NCBI GenBank assembly: GCA_900554545.1
Contig: USHW01000012.1
Location: forward strand, 1 to 54,284
Direction of reading: 5' to 3'
DNA length: 54,284 nt
Source: an uncultured Prevotella sp.
GTDB taxonomy: Bacteria; Bacteroidota; Bacteroidia; Bacteroidales; Bacteroidaceae
A model generated the notes under the pieces. The model was not told where the DNA came from. It saw nothing but the letters and a program-made list of their open reading frames with translations, and made no database searches. Both the position numbers and the translations under genes were made by a program. Positions 40,110-48,094 of the stretch are shown one piece after another; positions within the stretch are counted from its first letter, which is position 1, and every line of letters starts with the position of its first letter.

Positions 40110-40176
40110 CTTGCAAAAGGTGGCCTTTTAGCGTGCGATTGATGGCCTTTTGCAATGCGAAAGGCCACCTTTTGCA
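40091..40176. repeat. family B palindrome array beside the RAYT unit
   Basis: Words CAAAGGCCGTCTTTTG, CAAAAGGTGGCCTTTT, GATGGCCTTTTG and GAAAGGCCACCTTTTGC. The array starts inside the direct repeat. Confidence 0.7.
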
Positions 40177-40243
40177 GAACCGCCGAAAAGGCTATGTTTT
40201 ACGGCTGGTGGCAGGCCGAATTTCACTTTTTTACATTTATTTA

Positions 40244-40273
40244 TTGTAAATAAGATAAAAAGATGTACTTTTG
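40244..40273 (+). promoter_or_regulatory. promoter of the sulfatase-fold transferase gene
   Basis: TTG at 40244-40246, a 19-base gap, TACTTTTG at 40266-40273, 24 bases before the ATG at 40297. Confidence 0.55.
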
Positions 40274-40296
40274 CCGAAAATTTCATATTCATCCGG

Positions 40297-42222
40297 ATGA
40301 AGTTTGTTGACAAGATAGGACGCATGCTGGCGTCGGTTACCAAGCCTTTGAACAGTTACGGCGCGTTCGTCGTGTTCATGTTTGTGCTGGGTCTGGTGGC
40401 GGTTTACGCCGTTGTGCCGGCCAAACGGGGGCATCACGCATACGCGCTGGCTCCCGAGGAGCTTTTCGTCGACGTGTGCCTGCTGTGCCTTTTGCTGTGG
40501 ATTATTCCCCGCAAAGTGGGTATTTGGCTCAAGCGCGCCATGTATGTTGTGGCTTATCTTGTGGCGCTTGTCGATGTGTATTGTTTCGTCAAGTTTGATA
40601 CTACCATAACTCCCACGATGCTGCTCCTTGTCGGCGAGACCAACAGCGACGAGGCGGCGGAGTTTGTCGAGTCATACATGACGTTCGGCATTGTGTTCAG
40701 CCGGGTGGGGCGCGTCCTGCTTGTGATGCTTGTCCACGTGCTGTGGGCGGTCGTGTATTATAGAGTAAACAAGTTGACAAGGGGACGAGTTGACAAGGGA
40801 ACATGTGTGAAGACCGACGGGTTGGCTGACGTACAAGCTGACAACGGGGCAAGGCGTTCTGCTTTTGGAACACTTGTGGGAAAGGCTAATGCCCTTGTCA
40901 ACTTGTCTGCTCGTGCCTTGTCTGCTGCAAGACCATGGCTCGGTCTTGTCCTTCTTGCTACATTTATATATTGCATCATTGCAGGCTGGCCCAACAAGTC
41001 GGCGTATGTCAGGCTGATGTCATACGACAATATCGGCGACGTGGAGCACGAGCTTACGCGCCGGGATTGCGCCGTGATGTTCCATCCCGTGTACCGTCTG
41101 CTGTTCAGTGTCTATGCGAACGAGCTTACTGCGAAGCAGGTTGACAAGCTGGTGGCGAACATCGACGAGGCCGTTGTGGACAGTTGCTCTTTCCGAAGCA
41201 AGAACATCGTGCTCATAATAGGCGAGAGTTACAACCGCCATCATGCCAGCCTGTACGGCTACGGCATGCCGACCACTCCGCGTCAGGAGGCCCGGGCGCG
41301 CAAGGGCAACCTTGTTCCGTTCACCGATGTCGTGGCGCCTTGGAACCTCACAAGCTTCGTTTTCAAGTACCTTTTCTCGCTATATGCCGTGGGAGACAAG
41401 GGCGAATGGTGCGACTATCCGCTGTTTCCTGAGCTGTTCCGCAAGGCCGGTTACCACGTGACTTTCCTCACAAACCAGTTCCTTCCGCAGGCAAAGGAAG
41501 CCGTATATGACTTCAGCGGCGGTTTCTTCCTTAATAACCCGACGTTGAGCGCGGCCATGTTCGACACGCGAAACAAGAGCCTTTTCCGCTTCGACGAGAG
41601 CCTGCTTGACCAGTATGACAGGCTGAAGAAAGAAAACAAGGAGTACAACCTTATTATATTCCACCTGAAAGGACAGCACGTTGACTACCGCACGCGCTTC
41701 CCGAGGGGGCGCCGCCACTTCAATCCCGAGGACTATGACCGCCCCGACTTGAAGCAGAAGGAACTGCGTGTACTGGCCGATTATGACAACGCCGTGCTCT
41801 ACAACGACTCCATCGTTGACCAGATAATACACCGTTTCGAAGACGAGGAGGCCGTGGTTATCTATGTTCCCGACCACGGCGAGGAGTGTTACGGCGAGGG
41901 TGTGCACTTCTACGGGCGCATGCATTCTACCGAAATAACCGCACGCCTGGCGCGTGAAGAGTTCGACATACCCTTCTGGCTTTGGTGCTCTCATGAGTAT
42001 ATGGTGAGAAATCCTGAAGTCTACGGCGACATACTCAAGGCCCGCGACCGGCGCTACATGACCGACGCGCTGCCTCACCTGCTGCTTTATCTCGGCGGAA
42101 TAAACACGCCTCACTACCGCGAAGAACTCAACATACTGAGTCCCAACTACAACGAGGCGCGTCCGAGGATACTGAAGAATACAACGGATTATGACAAATT
42201 GGATTTTGGAACAGGAAGTTAA
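40297..42222 (+). CDS. phosphoethanolamine transferase-like, sulfatase-fold membrane enzyme
   Basis: 641 residues: about five membrane helices (about 20-235), then a periplasmic alkaline-phosphatase-superfamily domain with IVLIIGESYNRHHASLYGYG, TTPRQ, a candidate nucleophile Thr in APWNLTSFVFKYL, HLKGQHVDYRTRFP and YVPDHGEE. This is the EptA/Mcr layout, which adds phosphoethanolamine to lipid A or glycans, but the exact substrate is open. Residues about 157-210 (NKLTRGRVDKG...LVNLSARALSA) lie between membrane helices and are encoded by an in-frame family G repeat (40765-40926). The frame is open 49 codons upstream through repeat; the promoter and ATG at 40297 fix the start. Confidence 0.9.
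   Translation: MKFVDKIGRMLASVTKPLNSYGAFVVFMFVLGLVAVYAVVPAKRGHHAYALAPEELFVDVCLLCLLLWIIPRKVGIWLKRAMYVVAYLVALVDVYCFVKFDTTITPTMLLLVGETNSDEAAEFVESYMTFGIVFSRVGRVLLVMLVHVLWAVVYYRVNKLTRGRVDKGTCVKTDGLADVQADNGARRSAFGTLVGKANALVNLSARALSAARPWLGLVLLATFIYCIIAGWPNKSAYVRLMSYDNIGDVEHELTRRDCAVMFHPVYRLLFSVYANELTAKQVDKLVANIDEAVVDSCSFRSKNIVLIIGESYNRHHASLYGYGMPTTPRQEARARKGNLVPFTDVVAPWNLTSFVFKYLFSLYAVGDKGEWCDYPLFPELFRKAGYHVTFLTNQFLPQAKEAVYDFSGGFFLNNPTLSAAMFDTRNKSLFRFDESLLDQYDRLKKENKEYNLIIFHLKGQHVDYRTRFPRGRRHFNPEDYDRPDLKQKELRVLADYDNAVLYNDSIVDQIIHRFEDEEAVVIYVPDHGEECYGEGVHFYGRMHSTEITARLAREEFDIPFWLWCSHEYMVRNPEVYGDILKARDRRYMTDALPHLLLYLGGINTPHYREELNILSPNYNEARPRILKNTTDYDKLDFGTGS
40765..40926. repeat. family G repeat inserted in frame within a coding sequence
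   Basis: Left part GTAAACAAGTTGACAAGGGG and GAGTTGACAAGGGAA, right part CCCTTGTCAACTTGTCTGC and GTGCCTTGTCTGC; the arms pair imperfectly. The same words form the intergenic repeats at 1784, 33951 and 37663. No stop or frameshift results. Confidence 0.8.
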
Positions 42223-42361
42223 AGGAGTTATAGGAAGTTGAAAGAGTTGAAGACAAATGACTTTTCTATTTATACTTATTTGCCAAAACGCAAAGAAAGC
42301 GACCTGAGATAGCGAGGCATTTGTCTTTAACTTCTTTAACTTCATATAACTCCCTTAACTC
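42220..42361. repeat. family A inverted repeat
   Basis: Left arm AAGTTAAAGGAGTTATAGG and AAGTTGAAAGAGTTGAAGAC; right arm GTCTTTAACTTCTTTAAC and TATAACTCCCTTAACTCC. It lies between the transferase gene and the acyltransferase pair. Confidence 0.75.
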
Positions 42362-42374
42362 CAAAAAATAAAAG

Positions 42375-43442
42375 ATGATGTCCCAACCGCTACTTTCCCT
42401 TGCCGAGTCGAAGGCACTCCGCGGCATCGCCATCCTCGGCATAGTGCTTCATAACTACTGCCATTTCCTCGGCTTTGCCGTCAAGGAGAACGAATATACG
42501 TTCAATGTGGCGAAGCCTATGATGCTGTGGGACAGGCTTATGGCGCCCGACCAGAACCTGTTTGTACACATTATGTCGTTCTTCGGGCATTACGGCGTGC
42601 CGGTGTTCCTGTTCATCAGCGGCTTCGGCCTTGTCTGCAAGTACGAGCAGAAGACGCCTGAACGGGTGCGTGCAGTGCCTTTCGTGGGCTACCATTACCT
42701 CAAGTTGCTGCGTCTCATGTTCCTCGGCTACGTGGCGTTTGCCGTAGTCAGCTACCTGCATCCGCACGGTTACCATGGCTATACGGCAGGACGCGTGGTG
42801 GCGCAGTTGCTGATGTACATCAACATACTGCCCGACCCGGACCATATCATCAAGCCCGGCCCATACTGGTTTTTCGGCCTTATGCTCCAGCTTTACATCG
42901 TTTACCGCCTCTTCATCTACCGGAGGCGCACGGCAAACGTGCTCGTGCTCATTGCCGTCTGCTGGCTGGCGCAGGCCGTTTTCACACCGGCCAATGACCT
43001 GGGAGGCGAGATTTTGAACCGCATACGATATAATTTCATAGGCGGAATGCTGCCCTTCGGCCTTGGAGTGCTCTATGCGCGCTACGGCAAAAGCCTCTCG
43101 CCGTGGGCGTATCTGGCCGTGGCCGCGGTATCGGCCGTGGCTGTCTTTGCCGGAAGCTATGTTTTCCAGGCGTGGCTTTGGGTGCCGTTGTTCATCGTAA
43201 CGGGTGCCGTAGCCACGATAAAACTCATTCCCGAGGGTGTGTTGAAGCCGTTTGTGTGGTTCGGGGCGTTGTCGTCCGCGCTCTTTGTGGTGCATCCCAT
43301 AACGCGTGAAATCATAATACCGCTGTCTTATCGTGGGCAAATCTATACGGGACTGGCGGTCTACATCGTAGCGTCCATCCTGCTGGCGTGGCTGTTCAAG
43401 CTCGCTTTCAGGTACATACCGAAACCAAGACTGCGTTTATGA
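42375..43442 (+). CDS. acyltransferase 3 family membrane protein (first of pair)
   Basis: 355 residues with about ten membrane helices. N-terminal SKALRGIAILGIVLHNYCHF holds the conserved R and the catalytic-type His of Acyl_transf_3 proteins, and FISGFGLVCKYEQK follows. Such proteins O-acetylate surface sugars or other envelope glycans. The next acyltransferase starts within its stop codon (ATGA), so the two are coupled. Either of two adjacent ATGs (42375, 42378) may be used. Confidence 0.9.
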   Translation: MMSQPLLSLAESKALRGIAILGIVLHNYCHFLGFAVKENEYTFNVAKPMMLWDRLMAPDQNLFVHIMSFFGHYGVPVFLFISGFGLVCKYEQKTPERVRAVPFVGYHYLKLLRLMFLGYVAFAVVSYLHPHGYHGYTAGRVVAQLLMYINILPDPDHIIKPGPYWFFGLMLQLYIVYRLFIYRRRTANVLVLIAVCWLAQAVFTPANDLGGEILNRIRYNFIGGMLPFGLGVLYARYGKSLSPWAYLAVAAVSAVAVFAGSYVFQAWLWVPLFIVTGAVATIKLIPEGVLKPFVWFGALSSALFVVHPITREIIIPLSYRGQIYTGLAVYIVASILLAWLFKLAFRYIPKPRLRL

Positions 43443-44452
43443 AAAAGCCGATAGAACTGTCTGACATAAGCCGCTACCGCGGCGAACTGATGGGGCTGGC
43501 GATGCTTTTCGTCATGCTTTTCCATGTTTGGATGCCCAAGAGCAACCCCATGTACGGCTTTGTGCGCTGCGGCAACGTGGGTGTTGACATCTTCCTGCTG
43601 CTTAGCGGTGTGGGGCTTTGGTTCTCGTGGACAAAGAATCCGTCGCTGAAGCACTTTTTCCTGCGCCGTTACCTGCGCGTGTATCCGGCCTGGATAATCA
43701 TCGCGTGCCTGTTTTACATCCCCAATTACATCAATACTCCGGGCGGAGGTTACAGCCCCGACGTGCCAAATTTGATAGCGAACATCCTTGTGGGCTGGAG
43801 TTTCTGGCGCGTTGACGACCTTACGTTCTGGTTCGTCCCGTCGATAATGATGCTTTATACGTTCGCCCCTGCCTACATGACGCTTATACAGCGCCACCCC
43901 GTTTATCGCTGGACGCCCGTAGTGGCGATGGTTCTTGCCGTCATGGTGCAGTATTATCCGCTGGTACACCAGGCCGTTGGCCACCTTGAAATATTCTTCA
44001 GCCGCATCCCCATCTTCCTCATCGGGCTTAACCTCGGGGCATGGGTGAAAGAGCGGCGCACCGTTGAAGGCGCGTCGGTATGGCTCTTTGCGCTTGTTTT
44101 CGTGATGAGTCTTGCAATGTGCGTCGAGTTTGAAGAGTCGTGGCGAGGCCGCTTTCCGCTCTTCCTCGAGCGCATGGTGTATATCCCTTTGACCGTCTCC
44201 GCAGTGGTGCTTCTCGCCCTGGCGTTGCGCCATACGCCGCAGGCCGTGCGCCGCTCGCTGGCCTTCGTCGGCACAATCAGCCTTGAGCTGTACCTCGTGC
44301 ATATACAGTTCGTCCTGAAATATGTCACGCCTTACCGCCTCGGCTACTGCCTCACGTTCCTGCTGATGCTTGCCGTCTCGCTCGTGTTGGCGTGGATTTT
44401 GCACAAGGCTGTTGACCTTGTGGTGAGTAAAATAGCGCCACGGGCCACCTAA
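43439..44452 (+). CDS. acyltransferase 3 family membrane protein (second of pair)
   Basis: 337 residues, about ten membrane helices. ISRYRGELMGLAMLFVMLFHVWMP has the conserved Arg and His, followed by GVDIFLLLSGVGLWFSW and the RRYLRVYPAWI loop, all typical of Acyl_transf_3. The ATG at 43439 overlaps the previous stop by 4 bases. Two different acyltransferases in tandem suggests two modifications on one glycan or a heteromeric arrangement; both are guesses. Confidence 0.9.
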   Translation: MKKPIELSDISRYRGELMGLAMLFVMLFHVWMPKSNPMYGFVRCGNVGVDIFLLLSGVGLWFSWTKNPSLKHFFLRRYLRVYPAWIIIACLFYIPNYINTPGGGYSPDVPNLIANILVGWSFWRVDDLTFWFVPSIMMLYTFAPAYMTLIQRHPVYRWTPVVAMVLAVMVQYYPLVHQAVGHLEIFFSRIPIFLIGLNLGAWVKERRTVEGASVWLFALVFVMSLAMCVEFEESWRGRFPLFLERMVYIPLTVSAVVLLALALRHTPQAVRRSLAFVGTISLELYLVHIQFVLKYVTPYRLGYCLTFLLMLAVSLVLAWILHKAVDLVVSKIAPRAT

Positions 44453-44477
44453 AACCAGCCCCGGCAACCACCCGAGA

Positions 44478-44511
44478 CTCACTCCAACCCTCCCGAATGG
44501 AGGGAGCTTGG
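44478..44511. repeat. family E repeat
   Basis: ACTCACTCCAACCCTCCC and GAATGGAGGGAGCTTG. Inverted partner at 44698-44737. Confidence 0.6.
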
Positions 44512-44513
44512 AA

Positions 44514-44599
44514 TGCAAGAGGTGGCCTTTTAGGCTGTAAAAGGCCGTCTTTTACATTGCAAAAGGTGCTCTTTTAGCGGACAAAAGACGGCATATTGG
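44514..44599. repeat. family B palindrome array
   Basis: GCAAGAGGTGGCCTTTT, TAAAAGGCCGTCTTTTA, CAAAAGGTGCTCTTTT and CAAAAGACGGCATATTG. The outer words are decayed. Confidence 0.7.
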
Positions 44600-44636
44600 A
44601 AAGCCTCTGGTAATCAGAGGGTTGGCAAGGCTAATT

Positions 44637-44672
44637 AGGAATAAGTCCTATAAGGCTTATAAGTCCTATAAA
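44637..44672. repeat. family F repeat
   Basis: GGAATAAGTCCTATAAGG followed by CTTATAAGTCCTATAA, with internal palindromes of CTTATAAG. Confidence 0.5.
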
Positions 44673-44697
44673 ACCGATGCACACAACCAGCAAAAGC

Positions 44698-44737
44698 ACA
44701 TCAAGCTCCCTCCCTTCGGGAGGGTTGGGGTGGGGCT
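44698..44737. repeat. family E repeat
   Basis: AGCTCCCTCCCTTCGGGAGG and GTTGGGGTGGGGCT. If translated it gives the spurious N-terminus SSLPSGGLGWG of the UbiA frame. Confidence 0.65.
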
Positions 44738-44781
44738 CTGGAGGTTGTGTGGTGGGTGTCAGTCTCATAAACATATTGACA

Positions 44782-45666
44782 ATGAACAACATTATACGAC
44801 TAATCCGTCCGCATCAGTGGATTAAGAACGTGTTTGTGCTGTTGCCGATGTTCTTCGGCGGCAGCCTGTTCGATGTCCACGACATAGCAGCTTCATTGCT
44901 GACGTTCCTTGCGTTCAGCTTTATAGCCTCGTCGGTGTACTGCTTCAACGACATCAACGACGTTGAGGCCGACCGCCGCCATCCCGTGAAGTGCCGCCGT
45001 CCGCTGGCTTCAGGCGCGCTGTCTGTTGGCACGGCGTGGTGCCTTATGGCGCTGATGCTTGTGCTTGCGGCGGTTATGGTTGCGTTGCTTGGCGACCTTC
45101 GGCATGCCTTGAAGGTGGGCGGCGTGCTGCTGTTCTACTATGTGATGAACCTCTGTTACTGCGCCAAGCTGAAGCAATACGCCATCATCGACGTGTGCAT
45201 TGTGGCGTTCGGCTTCGTGCTGAGGGCGCTTGCCGGAGGCTTCGCCACCGACATCATGTTGAGCAAATGGCTTGTGCTGATGACCTTCCTGCTCACGCTT
45301 TTCCTCTCGTTCGCAAAGCGGCGCGATGACGTTCTGCGAATGAACGACACTGGAGTGCCGCCCCGCAAGAACACCATACGCTACAACCTTACCTTTATAA
45401 ACCAGGCCATCACCATTACGGCATCGGTCACTTTGGTGTGTTACATCATGTACACCGTGTCGCCGGAAGTCACCGGGCGCTTCCATTCCGGCATGCTTTA
45501 CCTCACCTCCGTGTTCGTTCTGCTCGGCCTGTTGAGGTACATGCAGCTTACGGTGGTTGACAAAAAGAGCGGCGACCCCACACGGCTGATGCTGCGCGAC
45601 AGGTTCACGCAGCTCGTCTTGGTGGCCTGGGCGTTGACGTTCTGGGTGCTGATATACATCGTTTAA
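44782..45666 (+). CDS. UbiA family prenyltransferase, decaprenyl-phosphoribose synthase-like
   Basis: 294 residues with about eight membrane helices. RPHQWIKNVFVLLPMFFGG, the metal motif FNDINDVEADRRHPVKCRRPLASG (NDxxDxxxDxxHP) and AFGFVLRALAGG match the mycobacterial Rv3806c-type group, which joins PRPP to a polyprenyl phosphate, more closely than quinone or haem prenyltransferases. The true start MNNIIRLIRPHQW at 44782 avoids 35 repeat-derived codons. A HAD phosphatase follows 153 bases later, a pairing (or fusion) common for this group. Likely product: polyprenyl-phosphoryl pentose phosphate for surface glycan; inferred. Confidence 0.88.
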   Translation: MNNIIRLIRPHQWIKNVFVLLPMFFGGSLFDVHDIAASLLTFLAFSFIASSVYCFNDINDVEADRRHPVKCRRPLASGALSVGTAWCLMALMLVLAAVMVALLGDLRHALKVGGVLLFYYVMNLCYCAKLKQYAIIDVCIVAFGFVLRALAGGFATDIMLSKWLVLMTFLLTLFLSFAKRRDDVLRMNDTGVPPRKNTIRYNLTFINQAITITASVTLVCYIMYTVSPEVTGRFHSGMLYLTSVFVLLGLLRYMQLTVVDKKSGDPTRLMLRDRFTQLVLVAWALTFWVLIYIV

Positions 45667-45769
45667 GTGAAGAATGAAAAGTGAAGAGTGAAGAATTCAA
45701 TGGCTTGGAAAGTGGAAAATGAACAGCAAATAATGAAAAGACAGCCGCCCGTCTGGCTCAAAATCCCAT

Positions 45770-45806
45770 CCCTCCCAGCTCTCCCAGTCCTCCCACCCAT
45801 CCCCTA
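45770..45806. repeat. short C-rich repeat (CCCAGCTCTCCCAGTCC)
   Basis: CCCATCCCTCCCAGCTCTCC and CAGTCCTCCCACCCATCC before the HAD gene. A second copy at 46500-46535 lies before the next gene. Confidence 0.5.
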
Positions 45807-45819
45807 AACCCAACCGACA

Positions 45820-46434
45820 ATGACCGAAATACGCAATTATCCGCTTGGAGAAATCCATGCGTTCGACTTCGACGGCACGCTGACGCGCCGCGACACGCTG
45901 ATAGAGTTCATACGCTTTGCCAAGGGAGACAAGGCGTTCCTGCTGTGCTTCCTGCGCTATTCGCCGCTACTCGTGCTGATGAAGATGGGGCTTTACCCTA
46001 ACTGGAAGGCCAAGCAACGTGTGTTCTCATACTGCTTCAAGGGCATGCCCTTGGAACAGTTTGACTCCCTTTGCCGGCGTTTCGCCGGCAAGAAGGCCGG
46101 ACTGATGCGTCCTAAGGGACTGGCTAAGGTGCGTGATGTGCTGGCGCGTGGCGGCAAGGTGGTGGTTGTCAGCGCAAGTGTGAAGAACTGGGTCGAGCCG
46201 TTTTTCTCCGATATTCCCGGCGTTTATGTACTCGGAACGATGATAGGCGTGGCCGACGGGAAGCTCACCGGGCGCTTCATCACCAAGAACTGCTACGGCG
46301 AAGAAAAGGTAAACCGCCTGCTGCAGCTCTTCCCCGAGCGCACGCAATACTGGCTCGTGGCATACGGCGACAGCCGTGGCGACACGCAACTGCTCGACTT
46401 TGCCAACGAGGGATACTACAAACCGTTCAAATGA
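45820..46434 (+). CDS. HAD-IB family phosphatase
   Basis: 204 residues of the SerB-like HAD subfamily IB. Motif I DFDGTLTRRD with nucleophile Asp, motif II VVVVSASVKNWVEPF, motif III/IV YGEEKVNRLL...YGDSRGDTQLL. The insert between motifs I and II (LRYSPLLVLMKMGLYPNWKAKQRVF) is the helical cap seen in HAD proteins that accompany UbiA-type prenyltransferases. Predicted to dephosphorylate the prenyl-linked pentose phosphate made by the preceding gene; this is inference from context. Phosphoserine phosphatase is the alternative. Confidence 0.88.
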   Translation: MTEIRNYPLGEIHAFDFDGTLTRRDTLIEFIRFAKGDKAFLLCFLRYSPLLVLMKMGLYPNWKAKQRVFSYCFKGMPLEQFDSLCRRFAGKKAGLMRPKGLAKVRDVLARGGKVVVVSASVKNWVEPFFSDIPGVYVLGTMIGVADGKLTGRFITKNCYGEEKVNRLLQLFPERTQYWLVAYGDSRGDTQLLDFANEGYYKPFK

Positions 46435-46440
46435 GTATGG

Positions 46441-46480
46441 GAAGTTAAAGAATTTATAGAAGTCAAAGAAGTTAAAGCCA
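46441..46480. repeat. half of a family A repeat
   Basis: GAAGTTAAAGAATTTATAG and AAGTCAAAGAAGTTAAAGCC with no right arm; the gap continues with a C-rich stretch (46500-46535). Confidence 0.55.
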
Positions 46481-46499
46481 TCGGCTTTTGCCCACTCGG

Positions 46500-46535
46500 A
46501 AATCCCAGTTCCCCCAGCTCTCCCATGTCTCCCAT
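46500..46535. repeat. short C-rich repeat, second copy
   Basis: AATCCCAGTTCCCCCAGCTC and TCCCATGTCTCCCAT, similar to 45770-45806. Confidence 0.45.
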
Positions 46536-46550
46536 AAAAAGAAACCATCA

Positions 46551-47987
46551 ATGAAAAAACTCATAAAACTGTTCAAGGTAAGCCGTGAGGAGTGGCTCGC
46601 GTCGGCTGTCGCGATGCTGTCAACGGTGGTGTTGCACGCTTTCGTGATAGCGCGTTACTTCGATTTGTTCACCAATACGGGGCGTGGACACTGGAATGTG
46701 TTTGTCAAGAACTTCACCGTTTCAGGCTTCGACCCCATTACCTATTCGGTTGTCACCCATTGGGATGCAAACTACAATGTCTACAGGCATCCGCTGTTGT
46801 CGTTCATGGTGTGGCCGCTGTCGGAGCTTGACAAGTGGCTTATGGCCGCAACGGGCGTCAATTTGGTGCAGTTTATCGTTGCTGTGCCGTTGCTGCTGTG
46901 CGCGTTTTACACGTTCATATTCATGTACAGGACGCTGAGGGATATCGTCCGGCTGCGTGCTTTCGACTCCGCCTTGCTCTCAACGATGCTCTTTTCGTTC
47001 GCCTACGTCATGGTTTCGTCCGTCGTTCCTGACCATTTCTGTGTCTCCATGTTCCTGCTTGTCTTTGCGGTGTACGTTTCCGGATGCAAGATGCAGGACG
47101 GAATGCCGTTTAAAATCTGGCAGACTGTGGTGCTGTTTTTCGTCACCGCAGGGGTGACTTTGAGCAACGGGGTGAAGATTTACATATATTCGCTGTTCAC
47201 GAACGGGCGCAAGTTCTTCCGCTTAAAGTATTTCCTGTTTGCCGTTTTGCTTCCTCCGGCGCTCATCTGGGGCTTCGCCCGTTGGGAGTACCGCCAGTTC
47301 GTGCTGCCCAAGGAGAAGGCGCGCAGCGAGTTGCGCGCCAAGAAGAACGCCGAAAACCGCCAGCGCATGTTCAAGGCTTTCTGTGACACTACGCGGCTGA
47401 AGGACAGCGTTGAAGTGAAAAAGGCTTTCGAGCAGGAGGTGCGCCGGCGTGCCCATGCCAAGTATGTGCGCGACCACCGGCAGCCGTGGAACCTCCACAA
47501 GGGCAAGCCTATGGCTGAAGGCGAGTTCATGCAGTGGACCGACGCTACGACATCGCGCACCGCGACGGCCGTTGAAAACCTTTTCGGCGAGTCCATACAG
47601 CTTCACAAAGACCACCTGCTTGGCGACACTTTGCGCAGCCGTCCGGTGATAGTGCATTACCGCTGGGTGGTGAATTACATAGTTGAGGGGCTTTGGGTGT
47701 TGCTCTTCGTTGCCGGAATATGGTGCGGCCGCAGGTCGCGCTTCTTATGGATGGCCGTGTGCGGCGCGGCGTTCGACATGGCCTTGCACATGGGTTTGGG
47801 TTTCGGCATCAACGAGGTGTACATCATGGCCGCCCACTGGCTGTTCGTTTTGCCCATAGCAATGGGCTTCCTCATGAAGGCGTTGGAGGGCCGCAAGGCG
47901 GAGGATTGGGTGCGCAGACTGCTCGTAGGGCTTACGGTGTGGCTCTTTGTGTACAATTTTACGCTGTTTGCCGGTTATCTGATATAA
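46551..47987 (+). CDS. polytopic membrane protein, GT-C-like, unknown substrate
   Basis: 478 residues: about eight to ten membrane helices (25-50, 110-260, 390-470) and a large charged segment (about 265-375) rich in Lys, Arg and Glu (KEKARSELRAKKNAENRQRM). The first loop has NVFVKNFTVSGFDPITYSVVTHWDANYNVYRHPLLSF, placed where GT-C glycosyltransferases carry their acidic motif. I believe it belongs to an uncharacterised Bacteroidales membrane family (DUF6080 in my memory). Position right after UbiA and HAD suggests it uses or exports the prenyl-linked sugar. ATG at 46551 is chosen; upstream codons are repeat. Confidence 0.75.
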   Translation: MKKLIKLFKVSREEWLASAVAMLSTVVLHAFVIARYFDLFTNTGRGHWNVFVKNFTVSGFDPITYSVVTHWDANYNVYRHPLLSFMVWPLSELDKWLMAATGVNLVQFIVAVPLLLCAFYTFIFMYRTLRDIVRLRAFDSALLSTMLFSFAYVMVSSVVPDHFCVSMFLLVFAVYVSGCKMQDGMPFKIWQTVVLFFVTAGVTLSNGVKIYIYSLFTNGRKFFRLKYFLFAVLLPPALIWGFARWEYRQFVLPKEKARSELRAKKNAENRQRMFKAFCDTTRLKDSVEVKKAFEQEVRRRAHAKYVRDHRQPWNLHKGKPMAEGEFMQWTDATTSRTATAVENLFGESIQLHKDHLLGDTLRSRPVIVHYRWVVNYIVEGLWVLLFVAGIWCGRRSRFLWMAVCGAAFDMALHMGLGFGINEVYIMAAHWLFVLPIAMGFLMKALEGRKAEDWVRRLLVGLTVWLFVYNFTLFAGYLI

Positions 47988-47998
47988 GATGAATTTAG

Positions 47999-48068
47999 GG
48001 CAAATAAGTCCGATAAGACAAATAATAGTCCCTTCCTTCTCGGCCTATTCGCCTTATTAGCTCTATTA
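47999..48068. repeat. family F repeat
   Basis: GGCAAATAAGTCCGATAAGA and CGGCCTATTCGCCTTATTAG; loosely self-complementary with ATAAG/CTTAT words. Confidence 0.45.
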
Positions 48069-48094
48069 CTCCCGTCATTAAAAACCGTCTTTTT

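Larger units (their letters stand above)
39884..40296. other. gene-free stretch upstream of the RAYT gene
   Basis: 413 bases holding the RAYT promoter, the right REP-like pair, the right 56-bp direct repeat, a family B array and the promoter of the following transferase gene. No gene seen. Confidence 0.8.
44453..44781. other. gene-free stretch with families E, B and F repeats
   Basis: 329 bases: an inverted pair of family E repeats (44478-44511, 44698-44737) encloses a family B array and a family F stretch. No promoter of the TANNTTTG type was found before the UbiA gene. Confidence 0.75.

Noticed and set aside
39884..40168. 95-codon N-terminal extension of the transposase frame
   Set aside because: Encoded by REP-like hairpins, the direct repeat and a family B array; the promoter boxes at 39910-39939 lie within it, so the start at 39883 is more likely.
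43361..44518. 385-codon minus-strand frame opposite the second acyltransferase
   Set aside because: A frame shadow: His/Arg/Gln-rich, no motif, and it runs through the end of the first acyltransferase and a repeat; the plus-strand frames have clear family motifs.
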